Assembly: GCA_964432205.1 (NCBI GenBank)
Contig: CAYSMK010000010.1
Span: 62,001-126,000, forward strand
Length of the DNA: 64,000 nucleotides
From: Geomobilibacter sp964432205
Lineage (GTDB): Bacteria; Desulfobacterota; Desulfuromonadia; Geobacterales; DSM-12255
Direction: 5' to 3'
Shown: positions 1 through 10,100 of the stretch, piece after piece
Position numbering within the stretch: position 1 is the stretch's first letter
How the letters are laid out: each line of letters opens with the position of its first letter
Position numbers and translations under genes: made by a program
Notes under the pieces: generated by a model
What the model saw: the letters and a program-made list of their open reading frames with translations, nothing else
The model's database searches: none
Told to the model about the DNA's origin: nothing

Positions 1-171
1 TGCGTAGTCTAACTGGCCTAAAATATTGAATTTAAATTTTGGCACAGAAATTGATATATAGGGTTCCATTGCCTGCGGTCGAAGTGGTGACGAGAAAGCG
101 ACCAGGACGCAGGTTTGACAATGGATCTGTTTCATACAATTCCCAGGCGATTGTCTGTCATGGAGGGCGAG

Positions 172-3147
172 ATGTTCCGGACGTATGCGAGGACGATAGC
201 GGCGGTTGTGTTGTGTTTCTTCACCTGGACCTCCGGCGGTCTGTTCAGCGTCGCCCATGCGGCGCAGGAGGCCGTGAAGAAGGGGCGGGCCGGAGAGCAG
301 CGGCAGCAGAAGGCGGAGGGGGCGGAGGGGGCGGAGGAGCGGTTTGCGAAGGCCACGGAGGAGCTTGAGGAGGCCTTGGCGGACCCGAAGACGGATGTCG
401 AGGGGAAGAAGGCGCGGCTCAAGGGCAAAAAGGCCGAGATCGAGGCGCTCGATGTCGATATCCGCAGGCAGTTCGCCGAAACCGAGAAGAAACTTAGAGA
501 CGCCGGGCTCCCGGCCGAGATCCTGGAGCGGCACAGCAGGTTCGTGAAACATTACGACGACAACCTGGCCGAGCTGAAGGGGAATATCGAGCGGGTCGAA
601 AAGGCGAAGGACAAGCAAGAGGCAGAGGTGGAGATCGAGAGGGCCGGGAAGCACCTTAAGCGGGTGAAGGCGCCGTCCCGGCACCAGAAGCTCGACCCGA
701 ACAACCTCCCCCATCGGCAGCCGAAGGCGATCAAGCGCGAGCCGCGGATGAAGAAGGAGGAGTTCGAGCGGGATATCAAGAAGGACAAGCATGCCTGGAA
801 GAACGCCAGGCGGGTCATGGTCGCCGCTACCGGGTCGCTGGACGGGCTGCTGACGCCGGATGACCTGGCCGAGACCGTCGAGGTGCAACTCACCCCGGAG
901 ATCAGGGCCAAGGCGCTGGAGCTGGGGAACAACCCGGTGAAGATCTACGAGTGGGTGCGGAACAACGTCGAATTCGTCCCCACCTGGGGCTCCATCCAAG
1001 GGGCGCAGATGACGCTTCTCACCAAGCAGGGGAATGCCTTCGACACCGCCTCGCTGCTCACCGCCCTGCTGCGGGCTGTCGGCATCCATGCCCGGTATGT
1101 GACAGGAACTGTTGAGCTTCCCATCGCCACGGTCATGAACTGGGCCGGAGGGTTCACCGACCCTATGTCCGCCCTGGATTTCATGAGCAGCGGAGGCATA
1201 CCCACGAAGGGGCTGGTGTCCGGTGGCAAGGTCGTTGCCGCCCGCATGGAGCATGTCTGGGTGGAGGCGTTCATCGACTACATCCCCTCCCGCGGTGCCA
1301 AGCATGTTCAGGGGCAGGGGGATACCTGGGTCAGGCTCGATCCCTCTTTCAAGCAGTACAGCTTCACTAACGGCATCGACATCAAGGCTGCCGTCCCCTT
1401 TGACGCCCAAGGTTTCCTGACTCAACTACAATCAACGGCCACCATCAACGAGACCGCGGGTTACGTCACCGGCGTCAACTCCCTGCTCACCCAGCAGACC
1501 ATGCAGGACTACCAGGCGCGGGTGCAGAGCTACATCCAGCAGAACTACCCCAACGCCACGGTGGGAGATGTCCTCGGCAAGAAGGAGATCGTCAAACAGG
1601 AATTCCCTTACCTCCTCGGCACCCTTCCGTACCGGACCGCCGTCAAAGGGGCTACCTTCGCCGTCATTCCGGACAGCTACCGCCACAAGCTCTCCTTCAG
1701 CGTCAAGAAGGACACCGTAGACCTTTCCGCCTACGATTCCGACGCCCCGACGCCGGTCGACAACTCCCTCACCATCAGCAAGAGCCTGCCGGAACTGGCC
1801 GGGAAGAAGATAACGCTGAGCTACTCTCCGGCCACGGCCCAAGACGAAGCGATCATCAACGCCTACCTACCCACGCCCCATGCGGACGGCTCGCCGATCC
1901 AGCCGAGCGAGTTGCCGAGCCAACTTCCGGCCTACCTCATCAACGTAAAGCCGGAACTCAGGATTGACGGCCAGGTTGTGGCCACCGGTGAAGCAATCGG
2001 GCTCGGCGGCACCAACATCTTCACCATGACCTTCTCAGACCCGGCCTACGGGTCGAGCCAGATAACCAACTATATCGACGCCGGGGTCTATCAGGCCATT
2101 GGACTCAACCTGGGACGGATCAGCCAGGATCAGCTGACGGCCCTCAAAGCCAAACTGGAAGCCACCAAGACCAGACTCCAGAATCAGGACTTCACCAACC
2201 TCACCAAAGATGACCTCATCGGCGATCTGCTCTACACCACGGCGCTTGCCTACCATGCCGAACTGGGTACCATGAACTACATCACCGCCAGGACCATGGG
2301 GGTAAACGCCCTGACCCTGCCGTCGGAGACCATTTTTGCCACGAAGCTGAAGGTAATGATGTTCTTCGGCATCCCTCGCTTTGTCAGCCCCGGCGGACTC
2401 AATATGGATGCGGACTACCTGATGCAAGTGGTGAAACCGAAGGACGGCAACGGCGACACGGCAAAGAACTATATGCTCAGCAGCGGCATGACTTCCTCGT
2501 GCCTGGAGCACAGCGTGCCTGAGCAGCTCTTCTCAACATTAGAAAGTGCAGCGGAGGGGGTAAGCGCCATAAAGGCGCTCCAAGTAGCCAACGACAAAGG
2601 AATACCAATATACACGGTCAACCAAACGAACATCAATACGGTCCTCCCCCAACTTGAGGTTGATATACAAGTTAAAGAAGATATTCAAGATGCCGTTAAT
2701 GCAGGAAAGGAAGTTACGGTTTCCAAAACTAATATCTCCTTTAATGGATGGATAGGTTGCGGATACATTGTAATTAATCCGGAAACAGGGGCTGGAGCGT
2801 ACATGCTCAGTGGCGGGACGAATGGAGGTGTGTTGTTGGTTGCACTCATGCTCTTAACAGCAATAGCACTGCTTGCTTTAGCTGTAATCATTGGGCCAGT
2901 TGCAGTGGTTATTGTAGCACTTTTAATGCCGTTCTATCTTGCTTTTCAAGCTTGGTTGGCAACTCAGGCAAGCGAGAAGGCCAGAAATTGTGTGGCATCA
3001 GTATTGATATCGATTCTATCTGTGTTTACTTTTATGCGAGTGTTTCCGCCACCATATGGCAGCTTATTTGATCCTATTAAGCGGTTGTTTGGATTAACGG
3101 TTGGTAGTTCAACAAACAGAGTGGTAAATGGGTGCTACGAGGGCTGA
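172..3147 (+). CDS. secreted transglutaminase-like protein with hydrophobic C-terminus
   Basis: Start chosen at 172 because GGAGGG lies 5 nt upstream; in-frame ATGs at 115 and 160 lack this. The 991-aa product begins with a signal peptide (hydrophobic AAVVLCFFTWTSGG, then a VAHAAQ-type cleavage site), then a charged Lys/Glu-rich coiled coil to about residue 200. A transglutaminase-like core spans about 250-395: His361 in EHVWVEAF and Asp390 in VRLDPSF match the His and Asp of the triad, but the Cys position reads GNAFD (Ala289), so ordinary papain-like catalysis is doubtful. The motif GYIVINPETGAGAYMLSGG (about 864-882) precedes a strongly hydrophobic tail (about 887-925 and 942-960). Base composition turns AT-rich from about nt 2530. 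The next gene follows directly. Substrate and function unknown; a polymorphic toxin or a cell-surface scaffold are both possible. Confidence 0.8.
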   Translation: MFRTYARTIAAVVLCFFTWTSGGLFSVAHAAQEAVKKGRAGEQRQQKAEGAEGAEERFAKATEELEEALADPKTDVEGKKARLKGKKAEIEALDVDIRRQFAETEKKLRDAGLPAEILERHSRFVKHYDDNLAELKGNIERVEKAKDKQEAEVEIERAGKHLKRVKAPSRHQKLDPNNLPHRQPKAIKREPRMKKEEFERDIKKDKHAWKNARRVMVAATGSLDGLLTPDDLAETVEVQLTPEIRAKALELGNNPVKIYEWVRNNVEFVPTWGSIQGAQMTLLTKQGNAFDTASLLTALLRAVGIHARYVTGTVELPIATVMNWAGGFTDPMSALDFMSSGGIPTKGLVSGGKVVAARMEHVWVEAFIDYIPSRGAKHVQGQGDTWVRLDPSFKQYSFTNGIDIKAAVPFDAQGFLTQLQSTATINETAGYVTGVNSLLTQQTMQDYQARVQSYIQQNYPNATVGDVLGKKEIVKQEFPYLLGTLPYRTAVKGATFAVIPDSYRHKLSFSVKKDTVDLSAYDSDAPTPVDNSLTISKSLPELAGKKITLSYSPATAQDEAIINAYLPTPHADGSPIQPSELPSQLPAYLINVKPELRIDGQVVATGEAIGLGGTNIFTMTFSDPAYGSSQITNYIDAGVYQAIGLNLGRISQDQLTALKAKLEATKTRLQNQDFTNLTKDDLIGDLLYTTALAYHAELGTMNYITARTMGVNALTLPSETIFATKLKVMMFFGIPRFVSPGGLNMDADYLMQVVKPKDGNGDTAKNYMLSSGMTSSCLEHSVPEQLFSTLESAAEGVSAIKALQVANDKGIPIYTVNQTNINTVLPQLEVDIQVKEDIQDAVNAGKEVTVSKTNISFNGWIGCGYIVINPETGAGAYMLSGGTNGGVLLVALMLLTAIALLALAVIIGPVAVVIVALLMPFYLAFQAWLATQASEKARNCVASVLISILSVFTFMRVFPPPYGSLFDPIKRLFGLTVGSSTNRVVNGCYEG

Positions 3148-3148
3148 A

Positions 3149-3577
3149 ATGCATATTGATATATATTTCATAATATTATTTCAAATAGCTACACTTTTAC
3201 TTGTTTATCAAATGGCAATGCCAATAAACAGAATTAGTGATGAAACCATTAAGCTAGAACTTAAGAAATTGCGGTCAGATTACGATGGCGCAATTAGCTT
3301 AGGTGACATTGTAGTTTGGCCAATAATAATAACAGTTATATTTCCAATATATATTTTGGTGAGATTAGTATTTAAGAGAATGGTACTAAGTTTATTTAAA
3401 GCTATCTTATGTGATAAGCAATTAATTCTATTTTTTGTAGGTACCTTTTCTGTGTTCTTACTATTGGTCACGTTCGCCTTATTTCACTGGTTTGTTGCTT
3501 ATGCCATTGTGTTTACTTTATCTGTTATACATTTTATTTTCAGTTATAAAAAGGAGAAGGCTCGTTATGAGGCATAG
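3149..3577 (+). CDS. small AT-rich membrane protein, possible immunity partner
   Basis: Product of 142 aa, not recognised as any family. Start at 3149 is preferred over 3128 because GAGG precedes it and it lies one base past the upstream stop, suggesting translational coupling. It is almost all membrane: hydrophobic stretches at about residues 4-22, 47-68 and two or three more between 88 and 130, with short Lys/Arg-rich loops. It is strikingly AT-rich, with many ATA and TTA codons, unlike the GC-rich genes around it but like the 3' end of the gene before it. That shared composition suggests the two segments arrived together. A small membrane protein directly after a large secreted protein with a hydrophobic tail fits an immunity role, but this is inference only. 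Confidence 0.6.
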   Translation: MHIDIYFIILFQIATLLLVYQMAMPINRISDETIKLELKKLRSDYDGAISLGDIVVWPIIITVIFPIYILVRLVFKRMVLSLFKAILCDKQLILFFVGTFSVFLLLVTFALFHWFVAYAIVFTLSVIHFIFSYKKEKARYEA

Positions 3578-3838
3578 TTACGATGCCAGACATGTCGCAA
3601 ATGAAAGCTCCTTTACGAATTGAGAGCCTCGGCGGGCTCAACATGTACAGAGAGTTTTCACCTGACTGCTTCTCAAATTGAGGTTTCCTTACTTTACTGT
3701 CATTACCATAACTTTACCGCCCCATGTCCACCTTGGACTTCATGAGCAACGGCGGCATTGCGAACGGAATGATCTGCCACGCTATCAAGTCTGGCAAATG
3801 TTCCAAACTATCGGTCCCAGCCAGGAGTAAATCGCCCC
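3578..3838 (+). pseudogene. gap holding two decayed fragments of the upstream secreted protein gene
   Basis: No intact gene is seen here. Two short stretches resemble parts of the 172-3147 gene. Positions 3625-3645 match 2386-2406 at 18 of 21 bases (protein SxGGLNM), and 3724-3759 match 1165-1200 at 30 of 36 bases (MSTLDFMSNGGI against MSALDFMSSGGI). Most differences fall at third codon positions, so the fragments derive from a related coding sequence rather than chance. They are in reverse order relative to the intact gene, so at least two separate remnants are involved. The gap ends with AGGAG at 3823-3827, the likely ribosome binding site of the next gene. Confidence 0.6.
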
Positions 3839-6800
3839 ATGCTCACAATCACCATAACCTGCCCTCACTGCGGCTTTGCGAAAGACACCCCCAAGAAGAG
3901 GCTGCCTCAGCGCGACGTCCCAGTAACTTGTCCGCGGTGTAAGCAGGGTTTTCCGTTGAGCCTGGGAATGAAGGCAATGCAGGAGCCGCCGGCCCGACCG
4001 GAACCTCCAGCGTCGGTCATACCTCCCGTTCAACCCACGCCGGAGCAGTATCGTAATCCCTCCATTGCCGAACTCCCCATGGAGCAGGGAGGAGAAAGGG
4101 CCAAACGACTTCTCCTGTTCTTCGTACTGCTCATCGTTCTCCTCGTCGGCGTGAGGCTCTGGGCCGACGGCAAGAAGCGGGACGTGCCGTTCCCGAATTT
4201 TATCGCCATCTCGGACCGGGAAGTGGCGGTCAACTGGGGACAGGATATCTATGTCCTCGATCACAGCGGCAAGGTGCTTCGGAAGCAGAGCCTGCCAGAG
4301 GAGATTATCCCCACGCAACTGAAGTACGTGGGGGACGAACTCTGGATCGGCGATTATGCCGGGAAGACAATTAAACGGTTCCGTAATGGTAACCTGGAGA
4401 CAGTCATCAATGGCAACGGCAGGTTCCACGGCGCATTCAAGTTTGCCGCTGATCTCCAGTCTGGGCAGATATTTGTCACAGACGCCTCGAATCATAAGGT
4501 GCATATCTTCGCCGCCGACGGCACATATCAAAGCAGCTTTGGCCTCGAAGGGAAAGGCCTTGCCGAGCTCATGTTCCCTAACACGGTGGTGTTCGACGCC
4601 AAAGGGAGGCTGCTCATTGTCAACACCAATGCGCAACGACTCGATATATATGAGCGCGATGGTGAGTTCATTGAGCCCTTTGCCCGTGTGAAGCCGCAGG
4701 ATGCCTATCGTTTCCCGACTCTCCTGGCCCAGGCAGGCGATCGGCTTGCCTTTCTGCTGACCGTCGATCTGCGGGAAGCAAAGGCAGTCATGTACGGCAG
4801 CGACGGTAAGTTAATCGGAGAGCTGAAGCCGCCGAAACCGCTGCTCGAATCCGGGGACATTGCCGCCTTGGACGGGAAGGTCATCCTGACCGACAACAAA
4901 GAAAGAAGAGTCTACAGCTTCGCAGCCGACACCCTTGCGTACCTGGGTCCGTTCAGCGCAGAACTCGATGCCCTTGGCGACAAGGCGCTCAAACAGGAAT
5001 CGCTGTATGCCAACCTGGCCAACAGCGCCCTTGGACTCTTGATCGCCACCTTCCTGCCGGTATTCATCCTCTTTCTGCGTTTGAGACGTAACACGCTGAG
5101 ATCCATCGCAGCTACCGACTACAGCGGACTTATTCCGGAAAAAACGCTACTGACCGTTGGACTCAACCGCCGAAGATTCATCAGTGGCGTTCTGATGTTG
5201 CTATTGTCGTTGATCACTTTGCTCGGGCTATGGTTTGGTCTGACTGAATCGCCGTTGTACAGCTTATTGCTGGTCATAGCGGCTGGAGCTATTGCCTTTA
5301 CAGGCTGGCTGCAATTTTTCATTCGAAGCGGCTATGCTGACCCTGCCAGGGAAAAGGCCCTGGTGCGGCTGGTAAAGGCCTTGTACGGAAAGATATCCCT
5401 CATGCTCTTGCCGGAGGAGCGTGTAGAGGTGTGCACGGCGGCAAGGCTGAACCTGTTCAATAATCAAATTGCCCTGTTGCTTTGCACCAATAGGCGTTTG
5501 CTCATTGTCGATCTGTCGGTAAGGGCTTCCGGAATCAGGCAGATCGGTTATGCAGATATTGCCGACCTTGCATTGGGTCCAGCTACCACTTCATCCCATT
5601 TATTGACAAGAATGTTGAAGAACAACGCATTCAGTTTGCACCTGAAGCTGGATGTGCAAGCAGCTACGACTCTTACAGGTAGAGACCAGCAGTTGTTGGA
5701 GCGATTGCGCCAATTTCTTGAGAGCAAAAGGAGTAGCGGTGAGCGCCTGGGTGTTACCGTTCTATGCGACACCTGCTTTAGGCCGACTGGCGACTCAGGC
5801 TGTCCGGTGTGTTCCGCCGGTAAGAAAGAGAACTGGAAGCCGCTCATTCTTTCACTCATCTATCCTGGCCTTGGCCAATTCTACAATCGGGAACTGGTGC
5901 GAGGGACCCTGCTCAGTACCTTCTTCAGCGCCGGCATCATCTCCTCGACAATGCCGGTTATCAAGATGGTGGACCGCTCGGCGGAATTCACCTCCATTGA
6001 TGTCAATTTCGTTGCCCAGAATATAGCCGGGCTCCTTTTCCTTTATACGGTCAGTTGTCTGGATGCCGACCAACTTGGAAGAAAAGGGCGAAAACTTTTC
6101 AGTGCGGCGACGGGAATAGCCTTGACTGGTTGGCTGGAAGCACAGATTGCCCGACTCCAGCCATTCCGGCGAAAGCTGCTGATCGAGCTTGTGCCGGGTG
6201 TGGCCCATGCTCTGGCGGGATCATACCAACGGGCAGTACTGTTTTCTGTCCCGACAGGGTATCTTTTCTGGATGGTCTGCTGGTCGCTGTTGTCGATAGT
6301 TTCAGGGCATGAGGGCACGCTTGATTTTTATATCTTTGGGTACGGCAGTGCCCTCGTGGCAATCCTTTGGGTCTGCATGAACGTTGACGGTATCCGTCGG
6401 TTTGAGCGCTTGCAGCCGCTGAAGATAACCGGCAGAGGTGTTCTGTCCACGTTCGGGTTGCCCTGTCTGACATTTGTCGCAGCCTTGATTGCCCAGTTCG
6501 TGCAGGAAAAAGTCCTTTTTGCAGATCCGATGCTGAGAAGAACCATTAGGTCGTTTTTTCGCCAACTGCATTCTCTCGTGTTTGGTCAGGTGGGATATGC
6601 CGGGTTTGACGCCATGATGTTTCTTGGATGGGGAGGTGCCATCATGGCACTGTTCGCCTCCATTGCCTGGCAGTCGGGAAAAGGTGGGGGAAACATTTGC
6701 AAAGCTGCGCTCGGCGGGCTGTGCGGAGGAATAGTTTGCTGGACGATCTGTGCCAGCTTATTGGGCGGAGTGCTTGGCAGCCTCGTCTTGATCCCGGTCG

Positions 6801-7075
6801 CATTCGGTCTGACCATCGGCCTGCTCGCCTTTCTCTACTTTCGTAATGATGGGACCTCCTCTCTCCTGATACCTGCAATCATGGCGGGGACGGTAATCGG
6901 GAACGCAGTGACGATTCTCAGTATTGGGCTGATTTTTTCGGCGAACAAACTGCTTATTGGAACCAATGTTTCAGTAATTTTTTCTGTCGCTCTTCCAGCC
7001 TATTTCATGCACCTGGCTCATCAGGTGGTCACGAAACTTCTTGTCGGTGCTAGGAGAGAATGCTTCGGTCATTAG
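3839..7075 (+). CDS. zinc-ribbon / beta-propeller / polytopic membrane protein
   Basis: Product of 1078 aa, no named family for the whole protein. It starts with an MJ0042-type zinc ribbon (Cys8, Cys11, Cys31, Cys34), a Pro-rich linker and a first membrane helix at about 91-108. Residues 115-385 resemble an NHL-type beta-propeller (repeats such as GQIFVTDASNHKVHIF and GRLLIVNTNAQRLDIY), probably outside the cytoplasm. Further helices follow, then a cytosolic-looking domain, then a second zinc ribbon near 641-660 (CDTCFRPTG, CPVC) joined to a LSLIYPGLGQFYN motif typical of TM2-like or short polytopic proteins. The last 350 residues are about eight helices. The two flanking genes encode large secreted proteins, so a role in envelope sensing or assembly is possible but unproven. 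Confidence 0.75.
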   Translation: MLTITITCPHCGFAKDTPKKRLPQRDVPVTCPRCKQGFPLSLGMKAMQEPPARPEPPASVIPPVQPTPEQYRNPSIAELPMEQGGERAKRLLLFFVLLIVLLVGVRLWADGKKRDVPFPNFIAISDREVAVNWGQDIYVLDHSGKVLRKQSLPEEIIPTQLKYVGDELWIGDYAGKTIKRFRNGNLETVINGNGRFHGAFKFAADLQSGQIFVTDASNHKVHIFAADGTYQSSFGLEGKGLAELMFPNTVVFDAKGRLLIVNTNAQRLDIYERDGEFIEPFARVKPQDAYRFPTLLAQAGDRLAFLLTVDLREAKAVMYGSDGKLIGELKPPKPLLESGDIAALDGKVILTDNKERRVYSFAADTLAYLGPFSAELDALGDKALKQESLYANLANSALGLLIATFLPVFILFLRLRRNTLRSIAATDYSGLIPEKTLLTVGLNRRRFISGVLMLLLSLITLLGLWFGLTESPLYSLLLVIAAGAIAFTGWLQFFIRSGYADPAREKALVRLVKALYGKISLMLLPEERVEVCTAARLNLFNNQIALLLCTNRRLLIVDLSVRASGIRQIGYADIADLALGPATTSSHLLTRMLKNNAFSLHLKLDVQAATTLTGRDQQLLERLRQFLESKRSSGERLGVTVLCDTCFRPTGDSGCPVCSAGKKENWKPLILSLIYPGLGQFYNRELVRGTLLSTFFSAGIISSTMPVIKMVDRSAEFTSIDVNFVAQNIAGLLFLYTVSCLDADQLGRKGRKLFSAATGIALTGWLEAQIARLQPFRRKLLIELVPGVAHALAGSYQRAVLFSVPTGYLFWMVCWSLLSIVSGHEGTLDFYIFGYGSALVAILWVCMNVDGIRRFERLQPLKITGRGVLSTFGLPCLTFVAALIAQFVQEKVLFADPMLRRTIRSFFRQLHSLVFGQVGYAGFDAMMFLGWGGAIMALFASIAWQSGKGGGNICKAALGGLCGGIVCWTICASLLGGVLGSLVLIPVAFGLTIGLLAFLYFRNDGTSSLLIPAIMAGTVIGNAVTILSIGLIFSANKLLIGTNVSVIFSVALPAYFMHLAHQVVTKLLVGARRECFGH

Positions 7076-7112
7076 TGGATGTTTAATTTGGCTTGTGATT
7101 GTAGGGGGAAAT

Positions 7113-10100
7113 ATGTCTAGACGATTCTCAATTTCGGGTTTGTTCTTGCTAATGCTGACCTTGATTGCATCGCCGGTCTATGCTGACCTGCCACAGATCT
7201 CCACCGGCCTCAGCTACCTCTCGTCGACCCAAAACCCGGATGGCACCTGGCAGACCGTCACCGCACAGGTCGAGACCACCGCTGCCACGGTCTCCGTTCT
7301 TGAAACCCTGAAACTCCTGAACCAGACCGCCGGGACACCATACACCACCGGTGTTTCCTGGCTGCAAGCCCAGTCACCGCTCTCCGTCGATTACATCGCC
7401 GAAAGACTCCATGCCCTCGGTCTTAGCGATGTCAACGCGCTCATCCCTTCAGTCGATTCCAGCAAGGGCGGCTGGGGCGGCGACACCGGGTACGAGACGA
7501 ACATCCTCGACACCTCCCTCGCCCTCCAGGCCCTCAAACCCGCCAACAACGCCGACCTCACGATCATCGACCACGCCCTCGCATACCTCACCACCAGCCA
7601 GAACCCCGACGGCGGCTGGGGCTTCTATAAAGGGGACCCTTCGACAGGCTCAGGGCAGGCTGCCAGCAACGTCTACATGACCGCTGTGGTCTCCGCCACC
7701 CTGCAGCAGTTCCCCCAGATGACCACCATCGCCACCGCCGTGAGCAAGGCCACCGCCTATCTCCTCGCCCACCAGAACCCGGACGGCGGCTTCGGCAGCT
7801 CTCCCTCAACCGTCTACGAAACCGCCCTGGCCTATGCCGCCCTGGCGGCCGTCACCACCAACGAAGCGGCGTTGGGGAGCGCGGTCACCTACCTCACGGC
7901 AGTCCAGTCCGCCAACGGCTCCTGGAACGACGACCCCTACTCGACAGCCCTGGCCCTGAAGGCCCTCCACCTCTCGGAAAACAGGCCCTCGCCGCCCCCG
8001 GCGCCCCCCGCAGGCGGGAAGATCACCGGCATCGTGGTCGATAAGGTCACCAGTCAACGGCTGGGCGGCGTCTCGGTCGTGCTCGACAGCAACCAGATGA
8101 TCAATACCGTAACCGATGCCTCGGGGAATTTCACCCTGGCCGACATCCCGGCCGGCACCCAGAAGGTCAACTTCTCCCTGACCGGCTATGCCGCTGCCAG
8201 CGCATCGACCGGCGTGGTGGAGAGCACCACCGCCAGCCTCGGAAGTGTGCAACTGGTCTCCGACTACTCCACCGGCACCATAGCCGGGACAATCTCCGAC
8301 GACACGGGTAAACCGCTGGCCGATGTGGCCATCGCCGTCAGCGGCGCCTGGAGCGGCAGCACCACGACCGGGGCAGACGGGAGTTACTCCTTCACCTACG
8401 TCACCCCCGGCAATGTGACGATAACTGTCGCAAAGACCGGCTACCAGGCCGTCACCGGCCCCGGCACCGTCTATGCGCGGACGACGCTCTCTTTCTCCCC
8501 GCGCTTAAGCACCACACCGCCGCAGGCCACCACCGGCACCCTGGTTGGCCGGGTAGTCGACAGCTATTGGGGCGTGCCGATTGGACATCTGCCGGAAGAA
8601 ACAGGGGTGCAGGTGATCGTGTCCGGTAGAACACCCGTTGCCGTAGAGCCGGAAGGTGGCGGCTACTTCACCGTTCCAAACCTGGCTCCCAACACCTACC
8701 AGGTGACTGTCGGCATGAATGGCTTTACCACCCGGACCGTCCGGGCAGTGGTCATGCCCGGCGTCACCACCGACCTGGGGACGATCCGCCTGGAAATGTC
8801 CTTTTTGATGGCCCTGACCGGCAAGGTAACCGATGCGACCACCGGTGCGCCGATCCCCGGCGCCGAGGTGACTATTCAGGGGACCGATTTCACCGGCCGA
8901 GCGGATTTCGCCGGTACCTATGGCATTGTCGACATCCCCCATCCGGCTGAATACACCGTCAGGGCTTCCGCAACCGGTTACATCGGCAAGTCCTACACCA
9001 TGGGCTCGGCTCCGTGGGCACATACGATGGATTTCTCGTTGTCGCCGCAGGTAACCAAGGGGAGCCTCACGGGCACGGTGGTTGACGTCGCCACCAGTCA
9101 GCCGCTGGCCGGGGTAACCTTGACCCTGGTGAGCGATCCGCCCCTCACGGCCACCAGCGACAGCGCCGGTGCGTTCACCTTTGCTGCCGTGCCGCAAGGC
9201 CAACAGCAGGTAACTCTGGCCCTCAATGGCTACACGACACGCACCCTGACCACGGCCATTACCGCCGGTGCGGTCAATAACGTCGGCGTCATTCCGTTGT
9301 CCGTAACCACGCTCCCCGCCTCCATCCGGGGGACGGTGTGGGATGCCATTGCCAATGCACCATTTGCCGGGGTCGGCATCCAGGCGACCGGGGCTGCTCC
9401 CTTGCAGACGGACACAGGGACGGACGGCACCTACACGCTGGACAACGTTGAGCCGGGGCCGGTAACTGTGGCCACGGCTACGGTGCCGAAGCCGGGTTAC
9501 GGCAGTGCCCGTTTCACTGGCGTCCTCGAACCGGGCGGTATACTGGTCTTCAATCCCGCCCTGTCCACGCAACTGCCGGGCACGGTTGACATCGCCGTCC
9601 AGACCGACAAGCTGGTATACCTGATTGGCGACACAGTGGGGATGTCGATCACTCTCCGGAACCGGGAAGCTATGGACAGTGTTGTGACACTGTGGGTGCG
9701 GATAACCGATCCGTCCGGCACCAACGCCTATGAGGCGAGTGTGATCGTGAACCTCGCCGCTGACGGTGCGAGCGATCAGCCCTTGAGCTTCGTTCTTCCG
9801 GCCTTCGCCCAATGGGGTGGCTACATGGTTATAGCAGATGTCTACGGCGCCAATGGAGCGCTGCTCAAAAACGCGGTAAAGGGCTTTGCGGTGGCGGTCA
9901 GCCAGATCGCGGTGACGCCTACGCTCCCCGCGCGCTTCTCCACCGGGGACAATGCGGTATCGTTCAACCTCACCAATACCGGCACTCTGGCCGTGTCGAC
10001 CGGTGTTCTCGGCGTGACCCTGAAGGACCCGGACGGCCAGGTGGTGGCGACCGGCAACCAGCCGTTCAGCCTCGGTTTGGGGAAGAGCAAAGCGCTTACC

